Part shown: positions 26,801 to 53,091 of the stretch, piece by piece | Numbering within the stretch: position 1 is the first letter of the stretch | Layout of the letters: every line of letters starts with the position of its first letter | Source of the DNA: Aptenodytes patagonicus | Lineage: Eukaryota > Chordata > Aves > Sphenisciformes > Spheniscidae | DNA: 64,000 bases | Direction of reading: 5' to 3' | Assembly (NCBI RefSeq): GCF_965638725.1 | Contig: NC_134970.1 | Coordinates: forward strand, 3,415,001-3,479,000 | Notes under the pieces: model-generated | Database searches by the model: none | The model's input: only the letters and a program-made list of their open reading frames with translations | What the model was told of the DNA's origin: nothing | Position numbers and translations under genes: made by a program

Positions 26801-29800
26801 AAAATAAACCTACGTTATCTTAGAATGCTCTCAATTTAATTAAATTCATTACACGCAGGACACAAATGGGACATCAATTTTGTGATACAGGTCTCTTTTT
26901 AAGAAGTAGTGCAAACACACAGATGTTGTTTAGCAAGCGCTGCTGCTTGTTACCGCAGTGTCTGTGTGGGCGTATGTTGAGATGTGGAGTTTTTCTAGAC
27001 AAGAAAAATATATCTGGGAACAACGGGCTGTAGGGAAAGGTGCTGGGGAGATCCAAGCAGGAAATCACTCTTTCCACAACAGCAAGTCTTTATCTTTGCC
27101 AGAGGTACAACACGTTCCTGCCACCTTCATGTATCTTCTCAGACTGATCCTCAGATGTGGTTATGTCTTCTAGAAGACGTCGGAGACTCTGAAGATAACT
27201 GCCGAGTTCAGTGGGCTGTAGCTTCTTGAAGCACCTGCTCAGCGTGGCAGGCGTGGGGTGTCCCCACAGATGTGTGGGCAGCAAGTGCACATTACCAGGG
27301 TAAAACAGCACAGAAAAGCAGGACTGCAATCACAACAGCTGCCTTAATTAATCATGATAAGGTGCAGAGAGCAAGTTGATGGGATGCGTAACCCAGCTTG
27401 TGGCAGCCGACCCTTCTGCTGGCCAGATACTACCATGTAGTCACAAGCAGGGTCTCGCTCATTTTCAAAGGAGCAAGGAAAATTCCAGCCATTGTGGACA
27501 GATAACCGAAGAAGGATTTCCAGAGCAGCAAAGCTGCTGTCCGAAGGTCATCTGTGCTTCCGGAGCTGTTCCAAACACACAGTTTATCACCCTCATAATT
27601 TGTGGGTCTCATTCTTGCTCTTGATAGAACAGCCTCACAGTACCTCCTTTTCAAGGATCCTGATGCTGCTTGCCGACGTCCAGATGGCCAAAGAGCATGC
27701 ACAGGACTCGAGGAGTTCCTTGCTCAGCTTATGGACGAAGACAGAATGGAGAGCGGTGCCCTGGCTCTTTCTTCAATTGCTTAATCGTGGCATCTTCCAA
27801 AATCGTCAGCCTTCACTGAAGGCCTCTAGTGAGAGCATTTTGCTTTTTCTTCCAGGACTGGAAGATGAGGCTCAGAACAGGCAGCATGTGAGCAGGCAAA
27901 AGCAAGCTACCCCAAGGGGTTTTGAGACACTCGGTTTCCACTCCATTTCCACTTCCATTTGTCCAACAGCCACTTTTTCTCTGCAAGGACAGCTTCTCAG
28001 TAGCAGATACAATCCATGTTGGACACAGAAGGATGGAGCAGACACTGGCAAGCTACATTATGGTTTCCATCAGTCGTGCACCGTAATAAATATGTAACAC
28101 AGGCAGAAAGTTCATAGCTGTCTTTGTGGAAACACCCACCGTTCAGAAGAAACAAGCACTCTGGGGGGCTGCTCCAAATGATCTCCGTAATTCGTGTAGC
28201 GGCTTTGTTTAGGCTAACTCGGCTCGATAATACCTCTCAGCAGAGAAGGGACGCTGAGATTTTTGGAGAGAGAGACGAAGAAAAGGCTGATGTGCCGTGC
28301 GTGTCAGTAAACAAGAGTTACTGAGAGTAAATGAGAAGAGGCACTTAAACTGGAAAGACTTTCAGGAGTAAATACAGAGGGTGTACCCCTGGCTGCCAAT
28401 ACAATATGTATGGTTTCACACTGCAGAGCACTACACTGTGCTGAACAGCACTATACAGTTGCGAGCCTCATGGTTCCCGTGCTGTATTTAAATACCCACC
28501 AAAGTAAGAAATCTGCTCGTTCTAGGGATAACTCGTGCCAAAACTTCTGGCTGAAAAGCTGAGGGATCTACTAGATGAAACCTGACCTACAGGTACACTT
28601 GTGCTAGTGAGACGTCAGCAGGTTCCTGAGGAACAGCAACCAATGTCACCGAAGAAAAAAGCAGTGAAACAGGGAAACCTTTCTAGTCCGGGCATCGAAA
28701 GACAGCTGCGCTCAACACTCTCCTATCAGGTGTGCAGCAATGACTGCTAAAGATTACCAAGGACCTCTTCTCTCATATTGCACTTCATAGTAAAACCACT
28801 GTAAGAGAGGAGAATTGTCATCTGCTGCAGGACACCAATGACATTCAGAGAACCCAAGTTCACACCCATGGCAGGTAAATGCTCAGCTCCTCCAAAAAAC
28901 GGGTTTCTGAATTAGGACTCCACATTAACTGCCGCATCTGTAGAAAAGGAAAGTAATGGCACCGCCTGGCCGGTATCTCATCTGCGCTGCAATGTAAGTA
29001 CTGTAGCTGAGTGCTTTGAGCTAGTTCTTCAACCCATACCTCAAATCTGCACTTCCTAAAAAGTGTCAGAAGAGCAGTTCTTGGTAAATTGCTATTTAGA
29101 CTTAGACTTAAGTTAAAGCAATAAAACATTCTTCTCCCCTTCTCCTGCACCAAAACTCCCCCCACACTCAAAGCCCCAGCCACAACCTGTGCAGTTACAG
29201 CTACACACAGTGTGCTTGCACTGCAATAGCTTATTCTTCTATAGGAAGGAAAATAAATTGTAATATTGTCGTATCTTATGTCCACTAACTATTTCAGTTA
29301 AAAAGAATTAAAAACTTGACGTGACACCATGGCTATACTGAGCAAGAAGTCACAGATACAAAGATCATTACACTGAAAGTTATCTTACAGATTTGCTTTT
29401 TATCACAAACTGCCACACTGACAACAATTTTCATTTAATAATGGAAGCTGCATACAGATCTCAGTAGGATTTTGGTAGGGATATTCAACCCCATTACCGG
29501 AACTTAAACTCTCCTGACTCTTTTTTTTGTTGTCAACGCAAATTACATGCTTTTCAGTGCGGCCAGATCTGAACAATTCAGTAAAACTGCTTTTAGCAAA
29601 ACATTTAGTTCTTAGAAGCAATTGAGCGAGGGGGAATTCACAGTATTCAGAAACGCCACAAAGTGCCACACCGCACCCTGCTGAGCCCAAGACCCTTAAA
29701 AGGAATGAAACTACCTGAAAAGGAAAGAAACTACCCGACAGGAACTCCCTTCTGTGATTCCAGGCGGTAACGGTAACGCTGCTCATTTTAGCATGAGTAA

Positions 29801-31656
29801 AGTGCATCACCAGCAATTTAACAGCCCTCTAGTTAAGGGAGCAATAAGTCAGCTTTTCCGCGTGGATTGATTCCCGTGGACTTACAGACAGTGCGCCAAA
29901 ACACCAGACGGTTACCCTCTGATTTTTAAAACACAACTGTAAATAACAGCCAATAATAACAGTCTAAATTATAGCCAACATAGAAATAATCACAATACTA
30001 TGCAAAATATATAGTTCTGACTTTTGGCAGTGATAGGCAGCAATTGCATATAGCACCTACGCTGGTACCTTTGCAGAGAAACAACAACTTTGACATCGCA
30101 GTTTGCTGGGACCTTCTGCTGGGGAGGTTCTGGGCCCTTCCACTGCGTGCCTGACCTGCTAGGGCTGGACCAGCACAAGGAGTGTGGAAAACAAAGGGGA
30201 AACAGCCTAGAGAAGCACCGAGGTATGAGCACTATCTTCTCTTCTTTTTCTGTCTTCAGGTGTACTTCCTAGATCAGAGAGGGAATTATAGCGAGGATGC
30301 CAAAACAGGGTTTATTCTACACACCGTACTAAATTCAAATGCCTGTATACCTGAAAGGTGAAGGCACTACTGCTGCACGATGCAGGCACTCCAAAGCCCT
30401 GGAGAACAGGAAGGCTGAGGAAGACCTGAGCACACTTTAGGATATGATCTCAGAAAAGGGTTAGACGTTTTGAAACTGCAAGTTCTAACTGAATTTTAAC
30501 AGCCAGCAGAGCAACGTGCATAGCTCTGAAGGACAACGTAAATGCTGCAAACAGACTGCAGTGTTAAATCACAGGGAAAGAAAATCAGCGGAGAAAATTA
30601 AAAAAACTAACATCAAGCACAGCCCACAGACTAACCAGCTGCAGTCGGTGCTTTACAGGAATTATTTTTTTTTCCCTCAAAGGCCCATATCCTGTCTTGA
30701 AGGCCACATCACACTCTAAAATGAGCATCTTCTATCTAGACTGGCCTGATGAGATGAGGCAGGTAGAAGCTGCAATGGTGCTGTAAGCACAGAGCTATGA
30801 GAACATCCCAAAACATGCACAGAGCTGTTACAATTTAATCCAGCTGGCAGACCAGATTCTGAGCTAACGTTGGACAGGCTTCATCAAAGCTATGCAGGAT
30901 GACATAGAACTGTATTTAAATGAAAAAAAGAATCAATAGAAATTAAAAGATCCAATAACAAAGCAAAGTGTAACACCCTATCCTTTTGCCATCTGATATG
31001 TGACCTGAGATAGCGATGGATTAAAAGTTTGGGAGGACGTATTTCAAGTCTGGGAGCAAGAGGATCTTCACCTTATCTAACAAACATACATTAAACAAAG
31101 AAAAATAATTCTGCAACCAGGTTATTTACTTCTCACTGCCCTCAGGAGAACTGATACTTGGAGAAATGGCTTCTCTAAATTGCAAACACCTTGGTCTACC
31201 CTTCCCTCCCACCCTCTTTCCCACCCCTGCATATATATATAGTTCAGATATAGACTTGTCCCTTAGAAGGCATTGCACAGGGTCTGACTTACTGGAGAAC
31301 ACTCCAACAGCCAAAGTTAATACTCTTTCCAAAATTTGTTTTCCGTGGACCGGTTGTCAGAATAGAGAATCCTAGTGACACCACTGAGCTGCAATTAGAA
31401 GATTTAGACAATTACAAAGCTAGGGCATAGATACCAACGTGTCGGTCACACCCTGCTCCATACAGGCGTTAATTTAAATGGACATCGAAAAGCGGATGCT
31501 GCTTCATTTAATGCAGAGGATTCCTCAGTGTTCTTGGTCAGATTTGAATCTTAATTCTCTTTGGTATTCACCGGCTGAGCTGTGAAGTTAGGGTTTGTGT
31601 GAGTGCAAGAAAACCTGTGTGCTATCTTTTGGTGGAGAAGGCCTGAACTGGCACAA
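26801..31656 (-). other. MDM4: Inferred MDM4 3' UTR
   Basis: About 4.85 kb downstream of the MDM4 stop with no recognisable gene on either strand. It has the AT-rich composition of MDM4 rather than the GC-rich composition that begins again below about 26.7 kb. A minus-strand ATTAAA at 26835-26840 is followed downstream by a GU-rich element, which is a good terminal polyadenylation signal. A minus-strand AATAAA at 30311-30316 could give a shorter 3' UTR of about 1.3 kb. Mammalian MDM4 also has a very long 3' UTR, which supports the long form. The extent is inferred. Confidence 0.5.
26812..26840 (-). terminator. MDM4: Candidate distal MDM4 polyadenylation signal
   Basis: Reading the minus strand, ATTAAA (26835-26840) is followed within about 35-65 nt by a U- and GU-rich stretch containing TTTATTTTTT and CGTGTTTTGGTG. 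That is the usual layout of hexamer, cleavage site and downstream element. The surrounding AATTTAATTAAATT block is palindromic, so the hexamer also appears on the plus strand, where no gene needs it. Confidence 0.45.
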
Positions 31657-45766
<14,110 letters not shown>

Positions 45767-45798
45767 TGTGGCAGTGATTAGCTGTTTAGAGCACAAAC

Positions 45799-48700
45799 CT
45801 ATAAATGAGAAGGTTCATGTACCAGTTAAGCTGAGAAACCTGGTCTTGAGTTTAACCACTTCCACTTCTTAGCAGCTTCAGGAAACCAGTGTTTAAAATT
45901 AGCCCTGCATGTGTTACCTTAAATGACTGCTGTATAATGCTAATGTTACTGTGCCCCTCACCTGCTCAGTCCAAACTGATCTGCTTTGTCCTACCCAAGT
46001 GGCATCCAGCTGCCCGGTGCCTGACAAACCACCATGTGAGAACAACTGGGACAGATTTGCTGTGGCACTGAGGATGCTTTGACTCTGCCCGTCTCTAGGA
46101 GTGACACAACATGGTGGGGAACTTGGGGACCTGCCAGCTCAAGGGAACTGCCAGTCTCCATCAGGCCGTTAGCAAACTCTTAACATGGTGAAATCCTTGA
46201 GTCAGAGGCAGGGAAATAGAAGCTGAGTCACAACCAACCACAATGGAAATCTTCACAAGACAGCAACCCTGTGATTGCCCAAAAGGAGGAGTAGTCAGTG
46301 CTGATGGCAATGATTAACACATTCCCCACCTGCTTTTCCAAGAGCTGAAAACCTGCTAAAGCTGCTGCAGCCTTTATACCAAATGACTAGATGCAGGCTA
46401 TAAATTAACAGTTTTAACAGAATTACTGGGTGAGCAGGGGAGAAATGGTCCTTTCCTGGAAAGGAACAAAAGGGGAAGTCCTGCAGCTATTTGAATTTGT
46501 CAAGCCCTATCAGTTTCAGTATCTATCCAAAGAGCACAGCTTCATATGCAGAATGATCTGTAATGACTCATGTTCACAGCACAATCCAGTTTAATCTACC
46601 CCACACAACAAGTTTGAAAACTTTATGTTGAAAGAGAAAGGATGGTGTAAATTAACTAGCCACTGAAAAGAAGTAGCTTGAACCTGCTGGAGAAGGAACT
46701 TAGGTCTTAGTCCCAGCGCTAAAGCGCAGACCAATATACCTGTAAAATTGTTGTGTGTCCCTGGACCTAGTTACAATAAAATCTCCACTTCAGTGTGAAT
46801 CTGGTTGCACTTCTGCAGGCAATACTGAAACAAGTCCTGCAACTGCCATTTTGGTAAACTTAAGGCTAGAGCATGAGATGAACTAAAAAGACTGGCTCCT
46901 GAATTTGCCTACATAGATGCAACTTTGGGAAAGTTTTTACTGTGTGGAATCTGGAAGAAGTGTCAACTTTTAACCCATGTGGTAGCTTAAATTAGATTTC
47001 AAAATGTGAAGCCAAAAACTTTCAAAGCAATACCTAAATTGTCTTTCACAGAATTTTCCAGATATAGTAAATCAATTTGTTATTACTGCATCAGTTATAA
47101 AGAATGTGAGCCAGTATGATTAGCTACATTAAAAAGTGAATACTAGCAAAATAACTAGACTTATGCCTGAGGAATGTAACCAAACATTTTAGATGCAGAC
47201 AAAACAGGCTGAACATCTATCTAGCAGGCAGTGCAGCAACCTCAGTCATGACAAAAATCTGAGCTTTAGCACCAATTCAAGTCACTGACCACTGGTAACC
47301 ATTCAACTCCTATCCCTCCCCTGCCCCATCTATTAAAAGAGACTTACAATGACTTTGTTAGAGGCTTCTGATAGTTCTTACAGCATTACATTTCTCTGAA
47401 GTAAGGCACTATCAGGAATAAAATCATTCCCAAAGATCAAACACATCTCTAAATATTTAGGAAAGCTTGATTAAAGTGTATCAAATATTCAAGTTTGGTA
47501 AGTAACATTGATAGTGAGAAGATCTAGGTAGTAACTCAAAATAAGTGACTTACAACAGCTAAAACCACTTCCATGTTATCAGCATCTCAAATTTTAACTA
47601 AGGCTTCTACTTGATAATGCCAAGCACGTTGCAACACAAACTGCCCACAGGAACCTTTACAAGCTGAGCTGTACTTTGTACGAGCTGCAGACTAACTTAC
47701 CAACCTCGAACTTCTCTGCTATAAGGAGTATTGCTAGGATGGGCCAGCTGCTGCCTCAGTTTCCCAGGCAGTCCCTTCGCTCCTGCCAAGAAGAGTCTGC
47801 GGGTCCTTGTGCAGGAGAGCAACTCCAGCAGCCCTGGAGGGTGCTCAGTGAAGCCTCCCCAGGAGGTGTGCCGTGCCTGGCTGGGCTCCCGGTCCTGCTG
47901 ATGCTCTGGGCTCTGAGTCGCTCTTTCAAAAACCGCTCCTGCCTCCAACTCATCTAGCCAGGAAAGGGAGTCACTAAATACATCAGCTTCTGATAAGAGC
48001 TTGAGTTGGTGTGAAAAACAGACAAAATGGGAGAAAGCAGTGGATTTCCTCTCTGCCCTGCATTCCTAGAAAGGTGCTTTGCTACCCCTGGGTTAAGACA
48101 GTCAACTAAAGATCACTTTAACCGTTTCAATACTGGTTTTATTAGACAAAGGCAGGCAAGATAGTGCCTTGCCTCCAGTCTTTACAGATAAATTCTATTT
48201 TTAGTAAGTTTGATTCTTAGTAATACTAACTTCCTTTAATTATAAATTAATCTTGGGATTACTGAATGCTATCTTCCCAAGCATGCAAGCTCTAAAACAT
48301 GTCTAGGCTGCAGATACCCACAAGATTTATGGAGGCAGCCACCAGCCATTGTCCTGCCAAGACAGAAAAATCTCACTTATGTTACCACCCTCTGTACACA
48401 GGCTGGCCAGAAACACAAATGGTAGAAATTCCTAGAGAACTGAGAAGCTTCTTGCTCAGTGAGCCCTATTTAACTTTCCCCTGCAACTCTATTTTCCCAC
48501 CTACTTTATGTCAACTATTTTACCTCACAACCCTGGCAGTGTCTAAACTAACTTGCAGCCAACTGAACAAAGCACCAGTGAACTTATTGCTGTTCCCCTC
48601 CATAGCTTTGGAGCTACATATATAGGAAAATGACACTGGACCAGAGTAATGACTCCGAGGAAACAATGAATCACAAAGGAGTCATGAACGAACCATTTTT

Positions 48701-51700
48701 TTTTTTCCACTTGAACACTTTATATGGTCATGCACACTACAGGAATGAGTTGTCTGCCTGTTTTGTGGGTAAAAGTTCCTTCTCTTAAGAGATCAAAACC
48801 CCACTAGACCACGGCTTTTGATGCTTGCAGAAGGAAAGGCTTGAGACAAAAGATCTTAACAGACCCAGAAGAGAGCGCGAGCATAGCGTGCACAGACTTT
48901 TTTTGATAGCAGTGTCTGAAAAGTTGAAGCTAAACTTCTAATTTAAGTTCAGTTTTTGTTTTAAAGCCTCCTCCTTTTAAGGAAAGAATATAGTTTCTAA
49001 CTTCTGTGCAAAGTGAAAACACAGGAGGGAGTGTAAACTAGACATTATTGTTCGGCGTATCTGCGGATTCTGTAACAGCTCACTTCAACGGTGGGTTAAG
49101 GTCTGACATTTAAGTCTCGTCCTCAGTTAGCATCATCCTTTTTCATCATGCTTTCAGATAAAGCAAAATTTCTACTGAAAGCAAACTTGGGGTCTCATGT
49201 ACAGTATCATGTAGAGAGCAGCCCTGGAGGGGAGGCTTTAAACAAGCAGTAATTGACTCAGAGCTAATTAGGTTTCTCCCTATCAGTGTGAGTCCCTGTG
49301 AGTTTTCATGCCTGTAAGTCCTTCTGCCTGCCTATCTCACCCGGCTTGTGACAGAAACACCATTACCGCTCCCTGTAAACCATGCCTTACTACATCCTTA
49401 GCTCCATCAGTGCTGTCACAGTGCTTCTACCTTTCTCTGGGCCATACATTTCACCGGATCACATCACCGTGTTCCCAACAAGTTCATGCATCCCCTTTGA
49501 GAGCTGCGCGATGCCAGCCAAGGAAACATCAAAGTTGCCCTTCCACTGCCACCTCCCAACAAGTGCTGCCTTGTCATGATTTTACTCCATGAGATCTTGC
49601 AAGAGTTGGCTGGTTATTTGGGGGCTTCTGGCTGGGAAGTGGTAGCCAGAGGAGAGAGAATTGGGCTGCGAATTATATGATTTAACAGATTTCACACTTT
49701 ATAGACTGCTTGACTTCAATTTTTGCTGTCCTGTGCTCAGTGAAGTGCTCTGATTACTTGCTTTGATATTGATTTGGCATTCAATCATGAAAAATGTCCT
49801 CTGCTAGGAAAAGTATCCAGAGAAAAGCCCAATTTCACTATGGAGAAGTCCTTTAATGCATTACTTATGGCAACAAAAGGCAGGGCTACTACTTTTAATG
49901 TTTAGCTGAAACACTGATTATGAAAGAGTTTCTTTCTGGCAACTGCTCTGGTGTAAAATCCAGGTCTTCTAATACAAAAAACATTTTAATTCTGAATTTC
50001 ACCTGACATGAGTTTTGTTGCTGATGTGATGCATCGGTCAGGAATTGTGTGCTGCTCCCCAAAGGCCTGCCAATAATGTACCAAAACTAGACAACCTTTG
50101 ATAAATGTTAGTAGTTAACAAATATAATGTTATGCAACACTTTATTGCAAAACATGTTAAGTAGGAAGAAAAACAAAACTGACGGTTTCAATTAAAAAAA
50201 GGCACACTGGCAAACTGCTCTGCAAATCTCCCTAAATCAGCTGCTGCTGACAGTGTTTGTTGCTGGTGATGTCTGGAACAGGGCAGTGCTTCCACCCCAC
50301 CGTGCACGCTCTTGTTTCCATCTACTTCTATTTTAGCAGACGAAATTGGGCTTTTCTCGGGGTCGCTTTTCCCCATAGCAGATATTTCCCTAAGGGAATG
50401 TCAAATCAATATCACTATTTTAATGCATTCAACCATGGAGCAAGAAGTAGTTAATCATGAAAACAAGCTGCTTCACCAGGTAAGGGCTACAGAATACCCT
50501 GAAGTGACTGTGCCGACTGTTCCTGTCGCAGAAATCCACAGCTTAGCTGTAGATTTCTTTCTCTCAGTGTTGAGCCAAGTACTTTAGAACTTATGAGTCA
50601 AACTGAAGCTAATAATCACCTATTTTTTTGCAGCAGTGAAAAATGAGAAAAGCTCTTATTTTAATCACATCTTCTAGCAGGACTAGCTGCGTGATGTTTC
50701 ACTTGCGAGTCTGCGTATTGCTGAACATCTAGGTGCTTTTGCTCTACTCTTAACGGAGTTGTTAAGTATATGGGCATTCACTCAAAGTCCTATTACGTGT
50801 CTGTTTGCCACACAAAGTCCACAGTACACTTCTGAAGAAGCAGGCACTTGGGATATGAATTTTAACCCTTTTCGATCAGCGCGTTTCCCGTGCAGTCTCC
50901 TAGCAATAGGTGTAACGCAGGGCGGCGCTTGGCACCTGACCTACCCGGCAGAAACAGTCGACGCTGCCCTGCTTGGAGCAGGGCCACCTACGCTGGCAAT
51001 GCAGTAACTCGGAGCCGCTGGAGAGCACTAAATGAACAAATACCAGAGCAGAAAGAAGTCCAAGTTCTTGCAACAGCCCTCCATTCTGCACCGCCGCAGA
51101 CAGGATGTGTCAGAACTGATCAGCCTAGAAACTAGCGATCATATTTTAAAGTCCATCTGTTTAATGTGTGAAACATTACACATCTGATCTTCGAGTTGTT
51201 AATCCCTCCCTGAAAATACTTCCTTGTTGCGAATACTGCACTTAGCTGAGCTGCTACTTCCAACTGTTAAACTGCACAGCCTCTGGGAGTGTTTTACCCT
51301 GGAAAAGCATGGCGGTGTTTAAGGTTATAAAATCACGGTGGGAAAGGTGACACGTGGCAACAAACAGTCCCAGTCAGCTCTCTGCTGTAGTCTGGTCACA
51401 TCACATTTCTCTGAAACTTTTACTCTAAATGCCGTGACAAAGTTTTCAGTGCTGCAGATAACCATTAGATATGCAAAAGATCAGAATTCTGTGGAAAAGA
51501 TGCAATAATGCAGGAGCACTTTTATTACTGGAACAGACGGCATAAGCATCAGCTAACTGCAAACCGTAAGCTGTCAGACAACAGTAAGAGGTCCTTAAAA
51601 GCGTTCAGCAGAAAATATAACTAGAATAATACTTAAAAGTTTGCAAGCGTGTTTCTGAATGGCAGCGGCACAGCTCTCGGAGCACGACTTCATGCAGAGC

Positions 51701-52212
51701 CCTTGCTGTGTTTCCAGCACGCCTAAGCGAACGGCGTGTAGCACCGCTGTAGTCAGCGGGACGATGCTACTGAAACACGATTTCTTCGGTCAAACGGGAA
51801 GGTTTGGAACTCGGTTTTGACACTGGTTTTCGGTTGGGTTTGGTTTTTTTTTCTGCCCACGAAGATAATTTTCAAGCAGAAATGCTTTCAAGGTAAGACA
51901 CAGCAACCGTTCCTCCGGCTGTAAATGCGCAGGCACAGCCCCCCGGTGTCAGAACCCAGCTGCGAGGCTCCCGCTCCCCCAGGCCCCTTCCCACCGGCAC
52001 CGCGGGCCCAGGCGCCCACCGCTTCCGCGGGGGGGGGGGGGGGGGCAGCTTTCTGCCGACACCCCCCCAGCCCTGCGCCCCCGGGACCTCGCTCTAGGCT
52101 CCTCAGCCGCCTTCACCCCCGGCCCCCGCCGCCCTCCCCGCTTCCCCCGGCCCGGCCTGCTCGGTACCGGAGCGCTGCGCCCCCGAGCCCCGGCCTCCCG
52201 CGGCGGGCTCAC
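45799..52212 (-). other. MDM4: MDM4 intron 1
   Basis: About 6.4 kb with no recognisable gene. It is AT-rich with one GC-rich patch at about 47690-47950 that contains GGGAAACTGAGGCA on the minus strand, perhaps another MIR fragment. A p53-type double half-site lies at 48279-48304. The CpG island begins near 51.93 kb. The right end depends on the inferred exon 1 donor. Confidence 0.5.
48279..48304. promoter_or_regulatory. Candidate p53 response element in MDM4 intron 1
   Basis: The right half-site AAACATGTCT fits RRRCWWGYYY perfectly. The left half-site AAGCATGCAA fits 8 of 10 positions. The spacer is 6 bp. Human MDM4 has a p53-responsive promoter in its first intron, so the location is suggestive, but half-sites arise by chance and the match is imperfect. 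Confidence 0.25.
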
Positions 52213-52460
52213 CCTATAGCTGCTCCATGGGCCCCAGATCGCCCCGCAGCCCGGGGTCGGGGGGGGGGGGGGGCGGGGACGGGACCCCTACGCCCCCCGA
52301 CGGCTCCTCTCCACCATCTTAGCGGGGCTCCGGGCCGCCACTTCCCCTCGCAGGCAACATGGCTGCGCGGGAGCTTCCGCGGCGGCTCCCGGCCCGGCGG
52401 CGCCGCGCCATAGAGCGCCCCGGAAGCTGCCCCTAGAGAGGACGGGATCCCCGCGCGGGG
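51925..52460 (-). promoter_or_regulatory. MDM4: CpG island and promoter of MDM4
   Basis: A GC- and CpG-rich block at the 5' end of MDM4. It includes ETS-type sites (CCGGAAG at 52420; CTTCC forms near 52341 and 52374), a YY1-type AAGATGGTGG on the minus strand (52311-52320) and two poly-G runs (52029-52045, 52259-52273). No TATA box is seen, as expected for a housekeeping promoter. The start site is probably around 52.33-52.45 kb. Confidence 0.6.
52213..52340 (-). other. MDM4: Candidate MDM4 noncoding exon 1
   Basis: The minus-strand donor TATAGG then GTGAGC (52207-52212) is the best donor I found in the island, which makes 52213 the exon 3' end; the 5' end is unknown. The segment carries two short upstream open frames in the sense direction: MVERSRRGA (52288-52317), whose ATG lies in the YY1-type motif, and MEQL (52214-52228), which stops one base before the exon end. 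They could damp translation of MDM4 if included in the mRNA. Confidence 0.4.
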
Positions 52461-52536
52461 TGCGCGCCCGCCCCCTCCGCGGTGGAGGACCGAGCTGTAA
52501 GACGGGAGCGCGCGTCCCCTCGGCCCCACGCAAGCA

Positions 52537-52628
52537 GCCCCCGGCCCGGTGCAAACCCACCGCCCCCCACCCCCGGCCCGGTGCAAACCCACCGCCCCCC
52601 CACCCCCGGCCCGGTGCAAACCCCCCAC
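52537..52628. repeat. Minisatellite, about 32-bp unit, three copies
   Basis: The unit begins CCCGGCCCGGTGCAAACCCA and is completed by a C-rich tail. It occurs nearly three times with a 32-33 bp period, between the MDM4 promoter and the tRNA genes. Confidence 0.75.
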
Positions 52629-52848
52629 GCCGGAACCGCTTCATAAGGTACAGAGCTGCGCCCCCCTCCTCCAGCCCAAGCAAGGCCTCCCTCCACCCAG
52701 CCGGCACGGGGTTGCGCCCCTTCCCTGGCCCTCTTCAACCGCCCCCGTCCTTTCCCCCAGCCCCGGGCCGGCCCCCCCCCCGCCTCCCCTCCGCGGTCCC
52801 CGTGCTGGCGCGCGGTGATAGCAGCGGCCCGGGAGCACGCCGTGCAGA

Positions 52849-52921
52849 GCCCGGATAGCTCAGTCGGTAGAGCATCAGACTTTTAATCTGAGGGTCCAGG
52901 GTTCAAGTCCCTGTTCGGGCG
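52849..52921 (+). tRNA. tRNA-Lys(UUU)
   Basis: A 73-nt gene folding as a standard cloverleaf. The acceptor stem pairs GCCCGGA with TTCGGGC; the discriminator is G. A-box TAGCTCAGTCGG, anticodon loop CTTTTAA with anticodon TTT at 52882-52884, B-box GGTTCAAGTCC. A pol III terminator TTTT follows at 52928-52931. No intron and no encoded CCA, as expected for a eukaryotic nuclear gene. From memory it matches mammalian tRNA-Lys3. It is identical to the opposite-strand copy at 53092-53164. Confidence 0.98.
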
Positions 52922-53091
52922 ACTGACTTTTGGGGGTTTTTTTCTCTCCCGGTTTTTTTTTTATTTCCCTCCCAGGGTTGTCCGCGGGCGCAGCCGGGAC
53001 CCTCCGGCGGGAAGAGCCGCTCCTGCCGTGGGTGTAAAAGGCTTCTGAGGGAAAAAAAAAAAGCCAGGAGAAAGGGGGGAAAAAACTCAAT
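52922..53091. other. Spacer between the facing tRNA-Lys genes
   Basis: 170 bp with T runs near the left tRNA and A runs near the right one, serving as pol III terminators for transcription from each side. No gene. Confidence 0.7.

Noticed and set aside
50312-50587. 91-codon plus-strand open frame with a CACCAG/GTAAGG donor-like site in MDM4 intron 1
   Set aside because: A single donor-like motif is not enough; the peptide has no recognisable family, and no promoter or acceptor partner is evident.
51890-51900. Plus-strand AAG/GTAAGA donor-like site beside the MDM4 CpG island
   Set aside because: Wrong strand for MDM4, and no plus-strand exon or promoter can be argued for; probably chance.
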